From NCBI GenBank assembly GCA_964407525.1, contig CAYOWC010000059.1, positions 1 to 20,266 on the forward strand: a stretch of 20,266 nucleotides of DNA, given 5' to 3'. The translations under genes were made by a program, and so were the position numbers. Positions within the stretch are counted from its first letter, which is position 1, and each line of letters starts with the position of its first letter. The stretch is from DUZB01 sp964407525. Its GTDB lineage: Bacteria > Desulfobacterota > DSM-4660 > Desulfatiglandales > Desulfatiglandaceae. A model generated the notes under the pieces. The model had not been told where the DNA came from and searched no databases. It saw only the letters and a list, made by a program, of their open reading frames with translations. Below are positions 7,125-14,929 of this stretch, piece after piece.

Positions 7125-8285
7125 ATGGAGTTTTTGGGATACGAACGAGAAGACGGCGGCGTCGGTACCAGGAATTATGTGGGTGTTTTGTCCACGGTCA
7201 TCTGCGGTAATGAAGTGGCCGAAAAAATTGCTTCGCAGGTGAAAGGGGCAACGGCATTTCTTCACCATCAAGGTTGCTGCCAGACTCCTATTGATATCAA
7301 TCGCGTGAATGACGTGCTCATCGGACTTGGAAAAAACCCGAACCTGGCAGCAGTACTGCTGGTGAGCCTGGGTTGTGAGAGCACTAATATTCAAATGGTG
7401 GCCGATGGTATTGCCGAGAGTGGAAAAAGGGTAGAAACCATCGTCATTCAGGAAGAAGGGGGTGCGGCCAGGTCGGTTGCGCAGGGAATTCTGTTGGCCC
7501 AGTCCATGGTCACCGATGCCAGTGAGCAGAAACGGGCGCCTTTTCCTTTGAGTGAACTGGTCCTTGGGTTGAAGTGTGGCAGTTCCGATACCACTTCAGG
7601 CCTTTCGTCCAATCCTGTGGTGGGAATCCTTTCCGATCTTATTGTGGAGGCGGGAGGGACATCCATTCTTGGAGAAGTCACAGAATTCATCGGGGCCGAG
7701 CATCTGCTGGCGAAACATGCAAAGGACGAGGAAACGGCCGGCAAGATGCTGGAACTTGTGGCAAGGATGGAGAACCGGGCTATTCAGATGGGTTTTGATA
7801 TTCGTGGGGGGCAACCCACGGGCGGCAATATCAAGGGCGGCCTGACTACTATAGAGGAAAAATCATTGGGTGCTATTGCCAAGGCTGGAAATGCCCCTTT
7901 CCAGGCTGTTTACGAATATGGCGTCAAACCTGATGTCAAAGGGCTGGTGGTTATGGATTCCCCGGGCCGTGAGCCGGAGATTTTGACCGGGTTGTCGGCG
8001 GCAGGCGCCAATGTGATAGCCTTTACCACGGGCCGTGGAGCTCCCCAGGGCTTTCCCTTTGTCCCGGTGATCAAATTGACCGGTAACGAAAAGACATGGA
8101 AGAACCTGATTGATCATATGGATTTCAGCGTTTCTTCCGTGATGGAAGGCACGGAGACCCTCGAAGAAGCAGGAAATAGACTCCTTTCAGAGCTGGTGGA
8201 TGTGGCCTCCGGTAAGCTGACCAAGGCGGAGATTTCCGGATACACGAGCTCCATGGACATCTATATGGTGGGACCGGTTATCTAA
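7125..8285 (+). CDS. UxaA/SuyB-type lyase, large subunit
   Basis: This 386-residue protein is the catalytic subunit of a UxaA-family lyase (altronate, galactarate or sulfolactate type). Family landmarks are GYEREDGGVGTRNY (5-18), the cysteine-bearing HHQGCCQ (47-53), SLGCES (81-86), LKCGSSDTTSG (149-159), GGNIKGGLTTIEEKSLGA (233-250) and FTTGRG further on. Such enzymes use iron or another divalent metal bound by residues in these segments. The start is ATG 7125, with aaaggggtg at 7112-7120; an upstream in-frame ATG at 7095 lies inside the small-subunit gene and has no good site. Separate small and large subunits resemble SuyAB and the two-gene altronate-like dehydratases. I cannot distinguish dehydratase from sulfo-lyase from the sequence alone. 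Confidence 0.92.
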   Translation: MEFLGYEREDGGVGTRNYVGVLSTVICGNEVAEKIASQVKGATAFLHHQGCCQTPIDINRVNDVLIGLGKNPNLAAVLLVSLGCESTNIQMVADGIAESGKRVETIVIQEEGGAARSVAQGILLAQSMVTDASEQKRAPFPLSELVLGLKCGSSDTTSGLSSNPVVGILSDLIVEAGGTSILGEVTEFIGAEHLLAKHAKDEETAGKMLELVARMENRAIQMGFDIRGGQPTGGNIKGGLTTIEEKSLGAIAKAGNAPFQAVYEYGVKPDVKGLVVMDSPGREPEILTGLSAAGANVIAFTTGRGAPQGFPFVPVIKLTGNEKTWKNLIDHMDFSVSSVMEGTETLEEAGNRLLSELVDVASGKLTKAEISGYTSSMDIYMVGPVI

Positions 8286-8312
8286 TAAGGGGTAGAACAG
8301 GAGGTATTACGG

Positions 8313-8513
8313 ATGTTTTTACCACGAATGACATGGGGAAACTGGCTTTTTTGGGGCATTTTGGCCTTTGTAGGTGTCAATTTTCTATGGCTCGGATGGC
8401 TTGAATTGTACATTCCTCAATGGGTCGGTGCTTTGATTGGACTCGTTGTCTTTCTGGCTTTGCTCATCTACGGCCCTCGGGAAATGGAAGAGGCGGAGGG
8501 GGGAGAGGAATAA
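8313..8513 (+). CDS. Small two-helix membrane protein of the ABC transporter operon
   Basis: This 66-residue protein has two hydrophobic segments, about residues 12-32 and 36-53, and an acidic tail (EMEEAEGGEE). It is rich in tryptophan in the first half. A strong ribosome site aggaggt (8299-8305) precedes ATG 8313. The first ATPase gene starts one base after its stop (taatatg), so translation is coupled. Some glycerol-type ABC importers with two ATPases also carry a small integral membrane protein (DUF2160), but I see no clear sequence match to that family. It may be an accessory subunit of this importer. Confidence 0.8.
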   Translation: MFLPRMTWGNWLFWGILAFVGVNFLWLGWLELYIPQWVGALIGLVVFLALLIYGPREMEEAEGGEE

Positions 8514-8514
8514 T

Positions 8515-9630
8515 ATGGCGAGTGTAAAGCTTGAAAATGTGACAAAAAAATATGGTCAGAAACTGGCTGTCGATAACCTGAGCTTTGAATACGAAGAGGG
8601 AGAGTTTTTCTCCATTATCGGGCCGGCAGGGGCGGGAAAATCAACGATTCTGAAGATGATTGCCGGCATTGAATCGGTTACGTCCGGCAAGATTTTTTTT
8701 GATGACTATGAAGTCAATGCTCTTTCCGCACGCGAAAGAAATGTGGCCATGGCTTTTGAGACCTATAACCTGTATTCCCACCTGAACGTATATGAGAATA
8801 TCGCCTTCCCCTTGAGAGCCCCCGAAAGGCATGAAAAACTGTCCAAGGACGAGGAGAAACGACGGGTTGAAGAGGTCGCCGATTTTCTGGGAATTAAAAA
8901 ACTGTTGGGAAGAAAGCCGGTTCAACTCAGTGGTGGAGAGAAACAGCGAGTATCTCTTGCCAGGGCTATGGTGAGGCGATGCGAGTGCTTTTTGTTAGAT
9001 GAACCGATTGCCCATTTGGATGCGAGACTGAAATTTTCTACCCAGACGGCGCTCAAGCGGCTTTCGGTCAAGTTAGGCACCGCCATTATTTATGTGACGC
9101 ACGATTATCGGGAGGCGTTGGGTTTGTCCGATCGAATCGCGGTGTTGAGAAAGGGACGGTTTGAACAGATTGGAACACCCCAGGAGATTTACAATAAACC
9201 AGCAACTGATTTCGTGGCCAATTTTATTGGAGATCCCCCCTGCAATCTGATCGACGGAACCCTTGCCGACCAGAACGGAAAAACCCTATTTCAGTCTGGG
9301 ACAGAATTCTCCATTCCTTTGCAGAAGAAATCTATCGGGTCCGCCCAAAAAATAGTGGATGTGGATCAAGATGGTGAAATCCGTCTGGGCATTCGGCCCT
9401 CCCGTATCAAGGTGAGCAAAGAAAGGACGTCCGAGCATTCATTTCAACTGCCCATCTATGCCATTGTGCGTCGACCCGAAGGTGCGGTAATCACTTTTGA
9501 GTTGGAGAAGTGCTTTTTCAGGGCAAGTGTCAAGGGTACAGAACAATACGGCATGTCGGAGAAGGTTTGGCTGGATTTTGACCAGGAACACACCTTTTTC
9601 TTCAAAAAGACCGTAAAGATATCCAAATAA
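8515..9630 (+). CDS. ABC importer ATPase 1 (MalK/UgpC-like)
   Basis: This 371-residue protein is an importer ATPase of the carbohydrate class, with the ABC domain followed by a C-terminal TOBE-type regulatory region. Walker A is GPAGAGKST (36-44), the signature is LSGGE (138-142), the catalytic glutamate is Glu163 in LLDEP and the switch histidine is His196. The Q-loop glutamine is replaced by glutamate (Glu82 in AFETY). Start ATG 8515 follows a purine-rich site within the end of the small membrane protein gene; an in-frame ATG at 8437 lies inside that gene. A second, different ATPase follows 15 bases later, so the pair probably forms a heterodimer. Confidence 0.94.
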   Translation: MASVKLENVTKKYGQKLAVDNLSFEYEEGEFFSIIGPAGAGKSTILKMIAGIESVTSGKIFFDDYEVNALSARERNVAMAFETYNLYSHLNVYENIAFPLRAPERHEKLSKDEEKRRVEEVADFLGIKKLLGRKPVQLSGGEKQRVSLARAMVRRCECFLLDEPIAHLDARLKFSTQTALKRLSVKLGTAIIYVTHDYREALGLSDRIAVLRKGRFEQIGTPQEIYNKPATDFVANFIGDPPCNLIDGTLADQNGKTLFQSGTEFSIPLQKKSIGSAQKIVDVDQDGEIRLGIRPSRIKVSKERTSEHSFQLPIYAIVRRPEGAVITFELEKCFFRASVKGTEQYGMSEKVWLDFDQEHTFFFKKTVKISK

Positions 9631-9645
9631 CGGGAGGGGTGGAAG

Positions 9646-10740
9646 GTGAGTAGAGTCGATATCAAGAATGTATGGAAAATTTATGAGGGAGATGTTCAGG
9701 CGGTTCAGGATCTGAGCTTTTTCATTGAAGATGGGGAGTTTTTGGCCGTCCTGGGTCCTTCCGGGTGTGGCAAGAGCACCACTCTGCGGATGATTGCAGG
9801 GCTTGAGGATATCACCAGAGGGGAGATCCTGTTCGATGGCAAGGTGGTGAATGAACTTAGCCCCAGTGAACGAAACCTCGCTCTGGCCTTTGAGTCCTAC
9901 GCTCTTTATGCCCTGCTGACCGTCCACGAAAATATCGCCTTTCCCATGCGTGCCAAGGGCATGAGCAGGGCCGAGGCCGATAAAAAGGTCATGTGGATTG
10001 CCAATATATTGAATGTGACCGACATCCTGAAAAAAAAGCCGGGGGGTCTGAGCGGTGGCCACAAGCAGCGGGTCAACCTTTGCAGGGCGCTGGTTAGGCA
10101 GCCCAACATCACTCTCCTCGACGAACCCATTTCCCATATGGACGTGCGGGTCCGTGCCAATATGAGGGCGCGCATTCGAAGGCTTCACGACGAATTGAAG
10201 CTCACCACCATTTACGTGACCCATGATCAGGAAGAGGCTGTTGCTCTTGCAGATCGTGTGGCAGTCATGAATCACGCCAAGCTTCAGCAAATCGGAACAG
10301 TGGATGAAATCTGGAACCATCCGGCCAATAAATTCGTCGCTACCTTCGTGGGTGAACCCCAGATGAATTTTCTCCAGGGACGGATGGAAAGCAAAGCGGA
10401 AGTTTCCATCAACACTAAGAATGGAAAGTCGATATTTCCCTTTGATGGGGATGTCGATGCCGACTTCCTGGGATCAGAAATAACGGTGGGTGTCAGACCA
10501 CAGCAGGTTCAACTCTCCATGACGAATAAGACAAACGATGCGATTCCTGGAGTGGTTGACCTGACTCAATTTCAGGGGGAATCCGTTATTGTGACGGTGA
10601 TTCTCGATGATGAAGAGAAGACGGAGGTGAAGGCGGTCATCGAAACGGATTGGGTCCCCGATCCGGGAAACAAGGTTTGGCTGAAAATGGCGCCGGAGAC
10701 CATCCATCTTTTTGATGGGGAAACGCCTATTCTCAGGTAG
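9646..10740 (+). CDS. ABC importer ATPase 2 (MalK/UgpC-like)
   Basis: This 364-residue ATPase is the likely partner of ATPase 1. Walker A is GPSGCGKST (37-45), the signature is LSGGH (135-139), and Glu160 and His193 are the catalytic and switch residues. As in ATPase 1, the Q-loop carries glutamate (Glu83 in AFESY) where glutamine is standard. The D-loop region reads SHMD rather than the common SNLD. It starts with GTG 9646 after gggaggggtgga (9632-9643). The C-terminal third (about 240-364) is the TOBE-type domain. Two ATPases, two permeases and a binding protein match the plan of the glycerol GlpSTPQV importer, but the substrate is not shown. Confidence 0.94.
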   Translation: MSRVDIKNVWKIYEGDVQAVQDLSFFIEDGEFLAVLGPSGCGKSTTLRMIAGLEDITRGEILFDGKVVNELSPSERNLALAFESYALYALLTVHENIAFPMRAKGMSRAEADKKVMWIANILNVTDILKKKPGGLSGGHKQRVNLCRALVRQPNITLLDEPISHMDVRVRANMRARIRRLHDELKLTTIYVTHDQEEAVALADRVAVMNHAKLQQIGTVDEIWNHPANKFVATFVGEPQMNFLQGRMESKAEVSINTKNGKSIFPFDGDVDADFLGSEITVGVRPQQVQLSMTNKTNDAIPGVVDLTQFQGESVIVTVILDDEEKTEVKAVIETDWVPDPGNKVWLKMAPETIHLFDGETPILR

Positions 10741-10746
10741 ACCATC

Positions 10747-10776
10747 GCCTTTACAGTTTTCTTGAAGGCTTTTTTT
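10747..10776 (+). terminator. Intrinsic terminator after ATPase 2
   Basis: The stem gccttta (10747-10753) pairs with tgaaggc (10763-10769), with one G-T wobble, around a 9-base loop. Seven T residues follow at 10770-10776. It lies 6 bases after the stop of ATPase 2 and would end or attenuate the upstream transcript before the binding-protein gene. Confidence 0.62.
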
Positions 10777-10940
10777 GGCTCACGAAAAGGAATATAGGGT
10801 CAAACGCAAGGCGAACTGAATCGTACTGCGGGATAGATGAATCCAGGCTTGAAACTTTGAATTGCCGGGGAGGTGATAAAAGAAAACAGGTAGAGTCGTT
10901 GCAGAATAACGAACTTCAAACAACTTTCAAGGAGGTCATT

Positions 10941-12431
10941 ATGCGAAAAAAGAATTTGGTCCAGGCATTCATGGGTTTTGCCCTCATCTGTTTTTTGGTT
11001 GTCACCATGGCACCTGCCGCTTTGGCGGATTGGCTTGAGACGCCGGTTCCGAAGTTTAAGCTGGCGGATATTCCGGATATCAAAAACAAAAGGCAGATCC
11101 ATATTGCATTATTCGGTGGTACCAAGCAGTTTGATATTGCAGTGCCCAAGATGATCAAGAAATTTGAAGAGAAGACCGGTGTTAAGGTTACCTTTGAAAA
11201 AATGATCATGACCAGCATCTACCCTAAGATGAACGTGGAACTGATGTCGGCGTCGGGCGCGTACGACTGTATCGTGATGGAGACCTCTACCACCTGTGAA
11301 TGGGCCCCCTATCTCTGGGATGTGAGAGAGCTGGCCAAAAAATTTGAGCCCACCGGCCTGGCCGGTTTTGAGAGTGACCTGGCTGGTCATGATCCTGCAC
11401 TGATCAGGACCACCTGTGATCGAGAAGGCAAGCTTCGGGGAATCCCCTACTGGAATTACGAGCAGGTCCTGTACCATCGGATTGACTGTTTTGAAGATCC
11501 CACTGAAAAGGCCGCCTTCAAGGCAAAATACGGTTACGACCTCAAGGTCCCCGTGACCCGCAAGCAGCTTTACGATACCGGCGAGTTTTTTACGAGAAAG
11601 GCAGGGGAAAAACTGAAGGGCGAGGTACTCACCAAGGACATCTACGGTCTTGCCCTGATGGCAGGAAGGTTTGAGATTAATGACGAAATCAGCTCCATGC
11701 TCTGGGGCAACGGCGGCCATTGGGCCACCATCGTTCGCGATGAAAACGGCATAGCCAAGGAATTTGTCATCACCAAGAAGGACAAACAGAAACAGAAAGA
11801 AGCCATTGAATATTACGTTAGCCTGCTCAAATTCGCCTCCCCCGGCTGCTTGACCGGCTTCTGGGATTTCTGCTGCGCCCAGTTTGTTGAGGGTCAGGCC
11901 ATTATGCTACCCAACATCTACCTGGTGGTAGAAGACTGGACCTGGCAGGTGGAAAAAAAGGTGCCGGGTGCCAAAAAGGGGATGGCCCTCTGCGTGGGGA
12001 GACAGGGTTATATCGGTGACTTCGCCGAGTGTGTGGCCAAGGCCAGCAAAAACCCCGAAGCATCCTACTGGTTTATCAAATATCTGGGCGGCTATGAGTG
12101 CCAGAAAGAGCTGATGGAAGGTGGATTCCCAGGTGTGCGGATCGATATTATGGGCGATCCTAAGTATCAGAACGACCCGAAATGGAAGAAATCGATCGGC
12201 GACAGGGCATATATCAACTCCCTGGCCCTCCAAGTTCAGAACAACTATGTAAATGACTACATCCATTTCAACAGCTCGGCCATGGGCAAGATTTACGAGA
12301 TGCAGATCATTGAGCTCCATAATGCCGCTATTCAGAAGTATACGCCGGAAGAATGTGTCAAGGTCCTCACCAAGAAAACAATGCAGCTGCAGAAGAAATT
12401 CGGACAGCTCCCCATTCGGGAAGAAAAATAG
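10941..12431 (+). CDS. ABC importer extracellular solute-binding protein (family 1)
   Basis: This 496-residue protein is the periplasmic binding protein of the importer. A Sec signal peptide is clear: basic MRKK, a hydrophobic core to about residue 26 and a probable cleavage after ALA (27-29). There is no lipobox cysteine, so it should be soluble in the periplasm. The mature part begins with a strand (HIALFGG) and the stretch PKMIKKFEEKTGVKV that is typical of family 1 sugar-type binding proteins. I chose ATG 10941 because of aaggaggt at 10929-10936 and the signal peptide; the open frame extends upstream to 10857 without such support. It is set apart by a terminator before it and a hairpin after it, which fits separate, higher expression. 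Confidence 0.93.
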   Translation: MRKKNLVQAFMGFALICFLVVTMAPAALADWLETPVPKFKLADIPDIKNKRQIHIALFGGTKQFDIAVPKMIKKFEEKTGVKVTFEKMIMTSIYPKMNVELMSASGAYDCIVMETSTTCEWAPYLWDVRELAKKFEPTGLAGFESDLAGHDPALIRTTCDREGKLRGIPYWNYEQVLYHRIDCFEDPTEKAAFKAKYGYDLKVPVTRKQLYDTGEFFTRKAGEKLKGEVLTKDIYGLALMAGRFEINDEISSMLWGNGGHWATIVRDENGIAKEFVITKKDKQKQKEAIEYYVSLLKFASPGCLTGFWDFCCAQFVEGQAIMLPNIYLVVEDWTWQVEKKVPGAKKGMALCVGRQGYIGDFAECVAKASKNPEASYWFIKYLGGYECQKELMEGGFPGVRIDIMGDPKYQNDPKWKKSIGDRAYINSLALQVQNNYVNDYIHFNSSAMGKIYEMQIIELHNAAIQKYTPEECVKVLTKKTMQLQKKFGQLPIREEK

Positions 12432-12751
12432 TTAATGAAACCGGGGTATCCCCTGCGGCATGGTTCGCAGGGATGCCTCAACCCCCGGAAGCCCTCTTTT
12501 TTTGTTCAATGATTGAGTGGGAAAGGAAAGCGCCGAAGGGGGAGAAACACATATCCTGGGTGTTCGCTTCTGAGCAGGGGAAAAAACAATAGGGATACTT
12601 TTCTTATTGTGCTCAGTATCGAGAATTCAGTGTATCCGGTCCGGACAGAATGGTTTCTGACCCGTTGGTCCGCCTTCCATATTGGCTTGTTCAATGAAGA
12701 CGGCCTTTGAAGAACACGAAAGGGAAAATGTGAAACAGAGAGGTGGTTTAC
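12432..12751 (+). other. Intergenic region between binding protein and permease 1
   Basis: This 320-base gap contains no convincing gene. The first 75 bases hold a hairpin with a T-run, annotated separately. A weaker A/T-rich inverted repeat lies at 12586-12610 (acaatagg/cttattgt), preceded by AAAAAA. The rest shows no clear promoter; the ribosome site of the permease gene (gagaggtgg) lies at its end. Confidence 0.6.
12441..12503 (+). terminator. Hairpin with T-run after binding-protein gene
   Basis: The outer arms ccgggg (12441-12446) and cccccgg (12482-12488) pair over 6 bp. Inside, 12448-12457 pairs with 12466-12474 over 9 bp with one bulged C, around the loop gcatggtt. Seven T residues follow at 12497-12503 after an 8-base spacer. 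The spacer weakens the case for full termination. Such hairpins after a binding-protein gene often protect its mRNA and reduce read-through to the permeases. Confidence 0.5.
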
Positions 12752-13720
12752 ATGGTAAATCAAGGCAGTGATGTGATGCGGCAGCCAGGGCCGTTGATGC
12801 AGCAGAAGACAGGAGGAGGGTACCCAAAGGTCCGGGAACGGACTTTTTGGAGTATTCTCAGTGACGATAAGTATTACAAATGGCTCCTTTTGATTCCCCT
12901 GATCTTGGTTCTTCTCGTGTTCATGCTCTACCCGCTCTTTTACTGTATATGGTATTCTTTCCATGAATTCGGCATGGTCAAGGCAGCAACCTTTATGGGC
13001 CTGGAAAATTATCGGGATGTCTTACGGGATGGCGAGTTCTGGTTAGCTTTGGGCCGTACAGGAATTGTACTGGTGATCAGTATCAGTGCCGAGTTGATTA
13101 TCGGCATGGCGGTTGCGGTCCTTTTCAACCGTGAATTCAGAGGGCAGAATCCCATTCGTGGTTTGATCCTTCTACCCCTTCTCATCGCGCCCCTGGCCGT
13201 GTCTATGATGTGGAATTTCTTTCTACAATTCGATTTCGGGATTGTGAATCTGGTCCTGGGTTTGGTGGGAATCCCCAAGATGAGCTGGTTTGCGCCTGGG
13301 GTAGGGCTTTACACCATCGCGGGCATCTCCGTGTGGCAGTGGACTCCTTTCTCCATCTTTGTTCTTCTGGCAGGTCTCAAAAGCCTGCCCAGAGATTCCT
13401 TTGAAGCCGCCAAGGTGGACGGTGCAAGCGCCTGGTATACCTTTCGGAGACTCACCCTGCCCAACCTGGCGCCCCTGATCATGATCATTGTGCTTTTAAG
13501 GACCATGTGGCTGATTCGGCTGTTCGACCCCCTTTACGGGACGACCCGGGGGGGTGCTGATACAGAGCTTTTGGACTGGCAGATCTACAGAAACACCTTT
13601 GTCTATTTTGATATCGGTCGGGGATCCACGCTGGCGGTTATTTCCCTGTTCCTAACCATGATTGTGTGCGGTGTCCTATTCAGGCAATTGATGAAGGCCC
13701 TAACGGCCACAAGCGAATAA
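12752..13720 (+). CDS. ABC importer permease 1 (MalF/UgpA-like)
   Basis: This 322-residue protein is a membrane subunit of the carbohydrate-type importer. A hydrophilic N-terminus of about 40 residues is followed by roughly six hydrophobic helices. The EAA loop that contacts the ATPase is visible as DSFEAAKVDGASAW, followed by LTLPNLAPL. ATG 12752 fits the site agaggtgg at 12738-12745; a GTG at 12743 lies inside that site. The next permease starts 15 bases after the stop. MalF proper has a longer periplasmic loop, which is absent here, so UgpA/LacF-type is the closer comparison. Confidence 0.94.
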   Translation: MVNQGSDVMRQPGPLMQQKTGGGYPKVRERTFWSILSDDKYYKWLLLIPLILVLLVFMLYPLFYCIWYSFHEFGMVKAATFMGLENYRDVLRDGEFWLALGRTGIVLVISISAELIIGMAVAVLFNREFRGQNPIRGLILLPLLIAPLAVSMMWNFFLQFDFGIVNLVLGLVGIPKMSWFAPGVGLYTIAGISVWQWTPFSIFVLLAGLKSLPRDSFEAAKVDGASAWYTFRRLTLPNLAPLIMIIVLLRTMWLIRLFDPLYGTTRGGADTELLDWQIYRNTFVYFDIGRGSTLAVISLFLTMIVCGVLFRQLMKALTATSE

Positions 13721-13735
13721 AGGAGGCATAAACAA

Positions 13736-14548
13736 ATGAAAAGAGTCCTTTTCTGGGCAGCAGCAGTGCTTGTGGTTTTTACCTTTGTATCCCCTCTGGG
13801 TTGGATCTATCTTACCTCACTTAAGACCAATGCGGATATCTACACCCAGGATCTGGTGAAAATGTTCTTTTTCTCCCCTATATTTGATAACTATGTCAAC
13901 CTTTTCACGAAGACGGTTTTTGTGCGGGAAATCATCAATACGTTCGTGATATCGAGCCTAAGTACCATTCTGGTCATGCTGGTTGCGCTCCCTGCGGCCT
14001 ACAGTTTTGCTCGATATGAGACTGGACACGGGCACCTGCTCTTTGTGACAATTTCCACCAGGATGTTCCCTGCGGCCGTGGCGGCCATTCCTTTTTTCAT
14101 GGCTTTTAAATGGTTGGGCCTCCTGGATACACGGTTCGCCCTGATTATCCTCTATCTCTATTTCAATGTCTCGTTTGCCGTATTCCTTTTGTACGGATTT
14201 TTCAGGGAAATTCCCGCGGAGTTGGAACAGGCGGCTACCATAGATGGGTATGGACGCATCGATATCTTTCGCAAGATCATCTTTCCCATGATCAAGCCCG
14301 GGGCTGCCATTACGGCCATCTTTTGCTTCATTTTTTCCTGGAATGAGTTCCTCTACGCCTTTCTTTTCACCAGAAACATGGCCAGGACCGTGACCATTGG
14401 GTTGGCTTCCTTCTGGGCCTCGGGGCAAGTGGATTGGGGAACGATGGCTGCATGTGTTTGCGTCGCCATTTTACCAACATTGGCGGCGGCGTGGTTTATG
14501 CAGCGATATATCATACGTGGTTTGACCTTTGGTGCTGTGAAAGGGTAG
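13736..14548 (+). CDS. ABC importer permease 2 (MalG/UgpE-like)
   Basis: This 270-residue protein is the second membrane subunit. It begins with a hydrophobic helix (about 5-25) and has about six helices. The EAA-type loop reads ELEQAATIDGYGRIDIFRK, with the conserved alanine pair and glycine. The ribosome site aaaggagg lies just before ATG 13736. It pairs with permease 1 to form the channel, driven by the two ATPases encoded upstream. A 381-base gap follows, so this is probably the last gene of the transport operon. Confidence 0.94.
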   Translation: MKRVLFWAAAVLVVFTFVSPLGWIYLTSLKTNADIYTQDLVKMFFFSPIFDNYVNLFTKTVFVREIINTFVISSLSTILVMLVALPAAYSFARYETGHGHLLFVTISTRMFPAAVAAIPFFMAFKWLGLLDTRFALIILYLYFNVSFAVFLLYGFFREIPAELEQAATIDGYGRIDIFRKIIFPMIKPGAAITAIFCFIFSWNEFLYAFLFTRNMARTVTIGLASFWASGQVDWGTMAACVCVAILPTLAAAWFMQRYIIRGLTFGAVKG

Positions 14549-14929
14549 TTGTAACGTTGGTGACGAAAGATGCAAGTTCAGTAGTGAATGAATATTGACT
14601 TTTGTTCAACAAGCCTAATAGGCCGATGAAAATGGCATGTCCTGAACCAATGCAAGCATGCCATTTTCATTGCTGAATCGCTTAATTTTGAAAACCTGAT
14701 CGATTAGAAGTCTGAAGAATCCAAAACTTTGCATGCTACAGTTAGCGTTGGTCTGGATCATGGTAACCGCTTTCTGTTTTGTTCAAAAATGGCATCAAGA
14801 AGAAATGATCAAATTTAGATTTGTCGGACACGTGTTGGCCTTTAAGGAAAATCACGGGACGCCGACTAGCCCGCGATTGAAATCCCCACTCACATGCCCC
14901 CCTGTTAACCCTTCAATTCGGAGGAAGTC
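14549..14929 (+). other. Intergenic region upstream of the glycyl radical enzyme gene
   Basis: No supported gene lies in these 381 bases. The notable element is the 14-bp palindrome annotated separately. Just before it, ttgact (14595-14600) and taatag (14616-14621) could be a weak -35/-10 pair with a short 15-base spacer. The last bases hold the ribosome site ggagga of the next gene. As the largest gap in the window, in front of the enzyme gene, it is the best place to expect a regulated promoter. Confidence 0.55.
14626..14670. promoter_or_regulatory. Perfect 14-bp inverted repeat upstream of glycyl radical enzyme
   Basis: The arms atgaaaatggcatg (14626-14639) and catgccattttcat (14657-14670) are perfect reverse complements, separated by 17 bases. 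No T-run follows on the + strand. It lies 78 bases after the last permease and 260 bases before the glycyl radical enzyme. It may be a transcript end for the transport operon, an operator with two half-sites, or an RNA stem. Confidence 0.5.

Noticed and set aside
9439..10320. Antisense open frame of 293 residues across the ATPase genes
   Set aside because: It lies opposite two well-supported ATPase genes, shows no family features and has no convincing ribosome site; long antisense frames are common in such coding DNA.
11109..11720. Antisense open frame of 203 residues within the binding-protein gene
   Set aside because: The sense frame has a signal peptide and family motifs; the antisense product does not resemble a protein family.
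12353..12592. 79-residue frame running out of the binding-protein gene
   Set aside because: It passes through a hairpin and T-run and has no protein-like character or ribosome site.
12586..12610. A/T-rich inverted repeat that would be a terminator on the minus strand
   Set aside because: The stem is weak with a wobble pair, and no minus-strand gene exists for it to terminate.
14626..14653. Sigma-54 promoter in the palindrome (TGGCATG with a downstream TGCA)
   Set aside because: The GG to GC spacing is 18 bases instead of the required 12.
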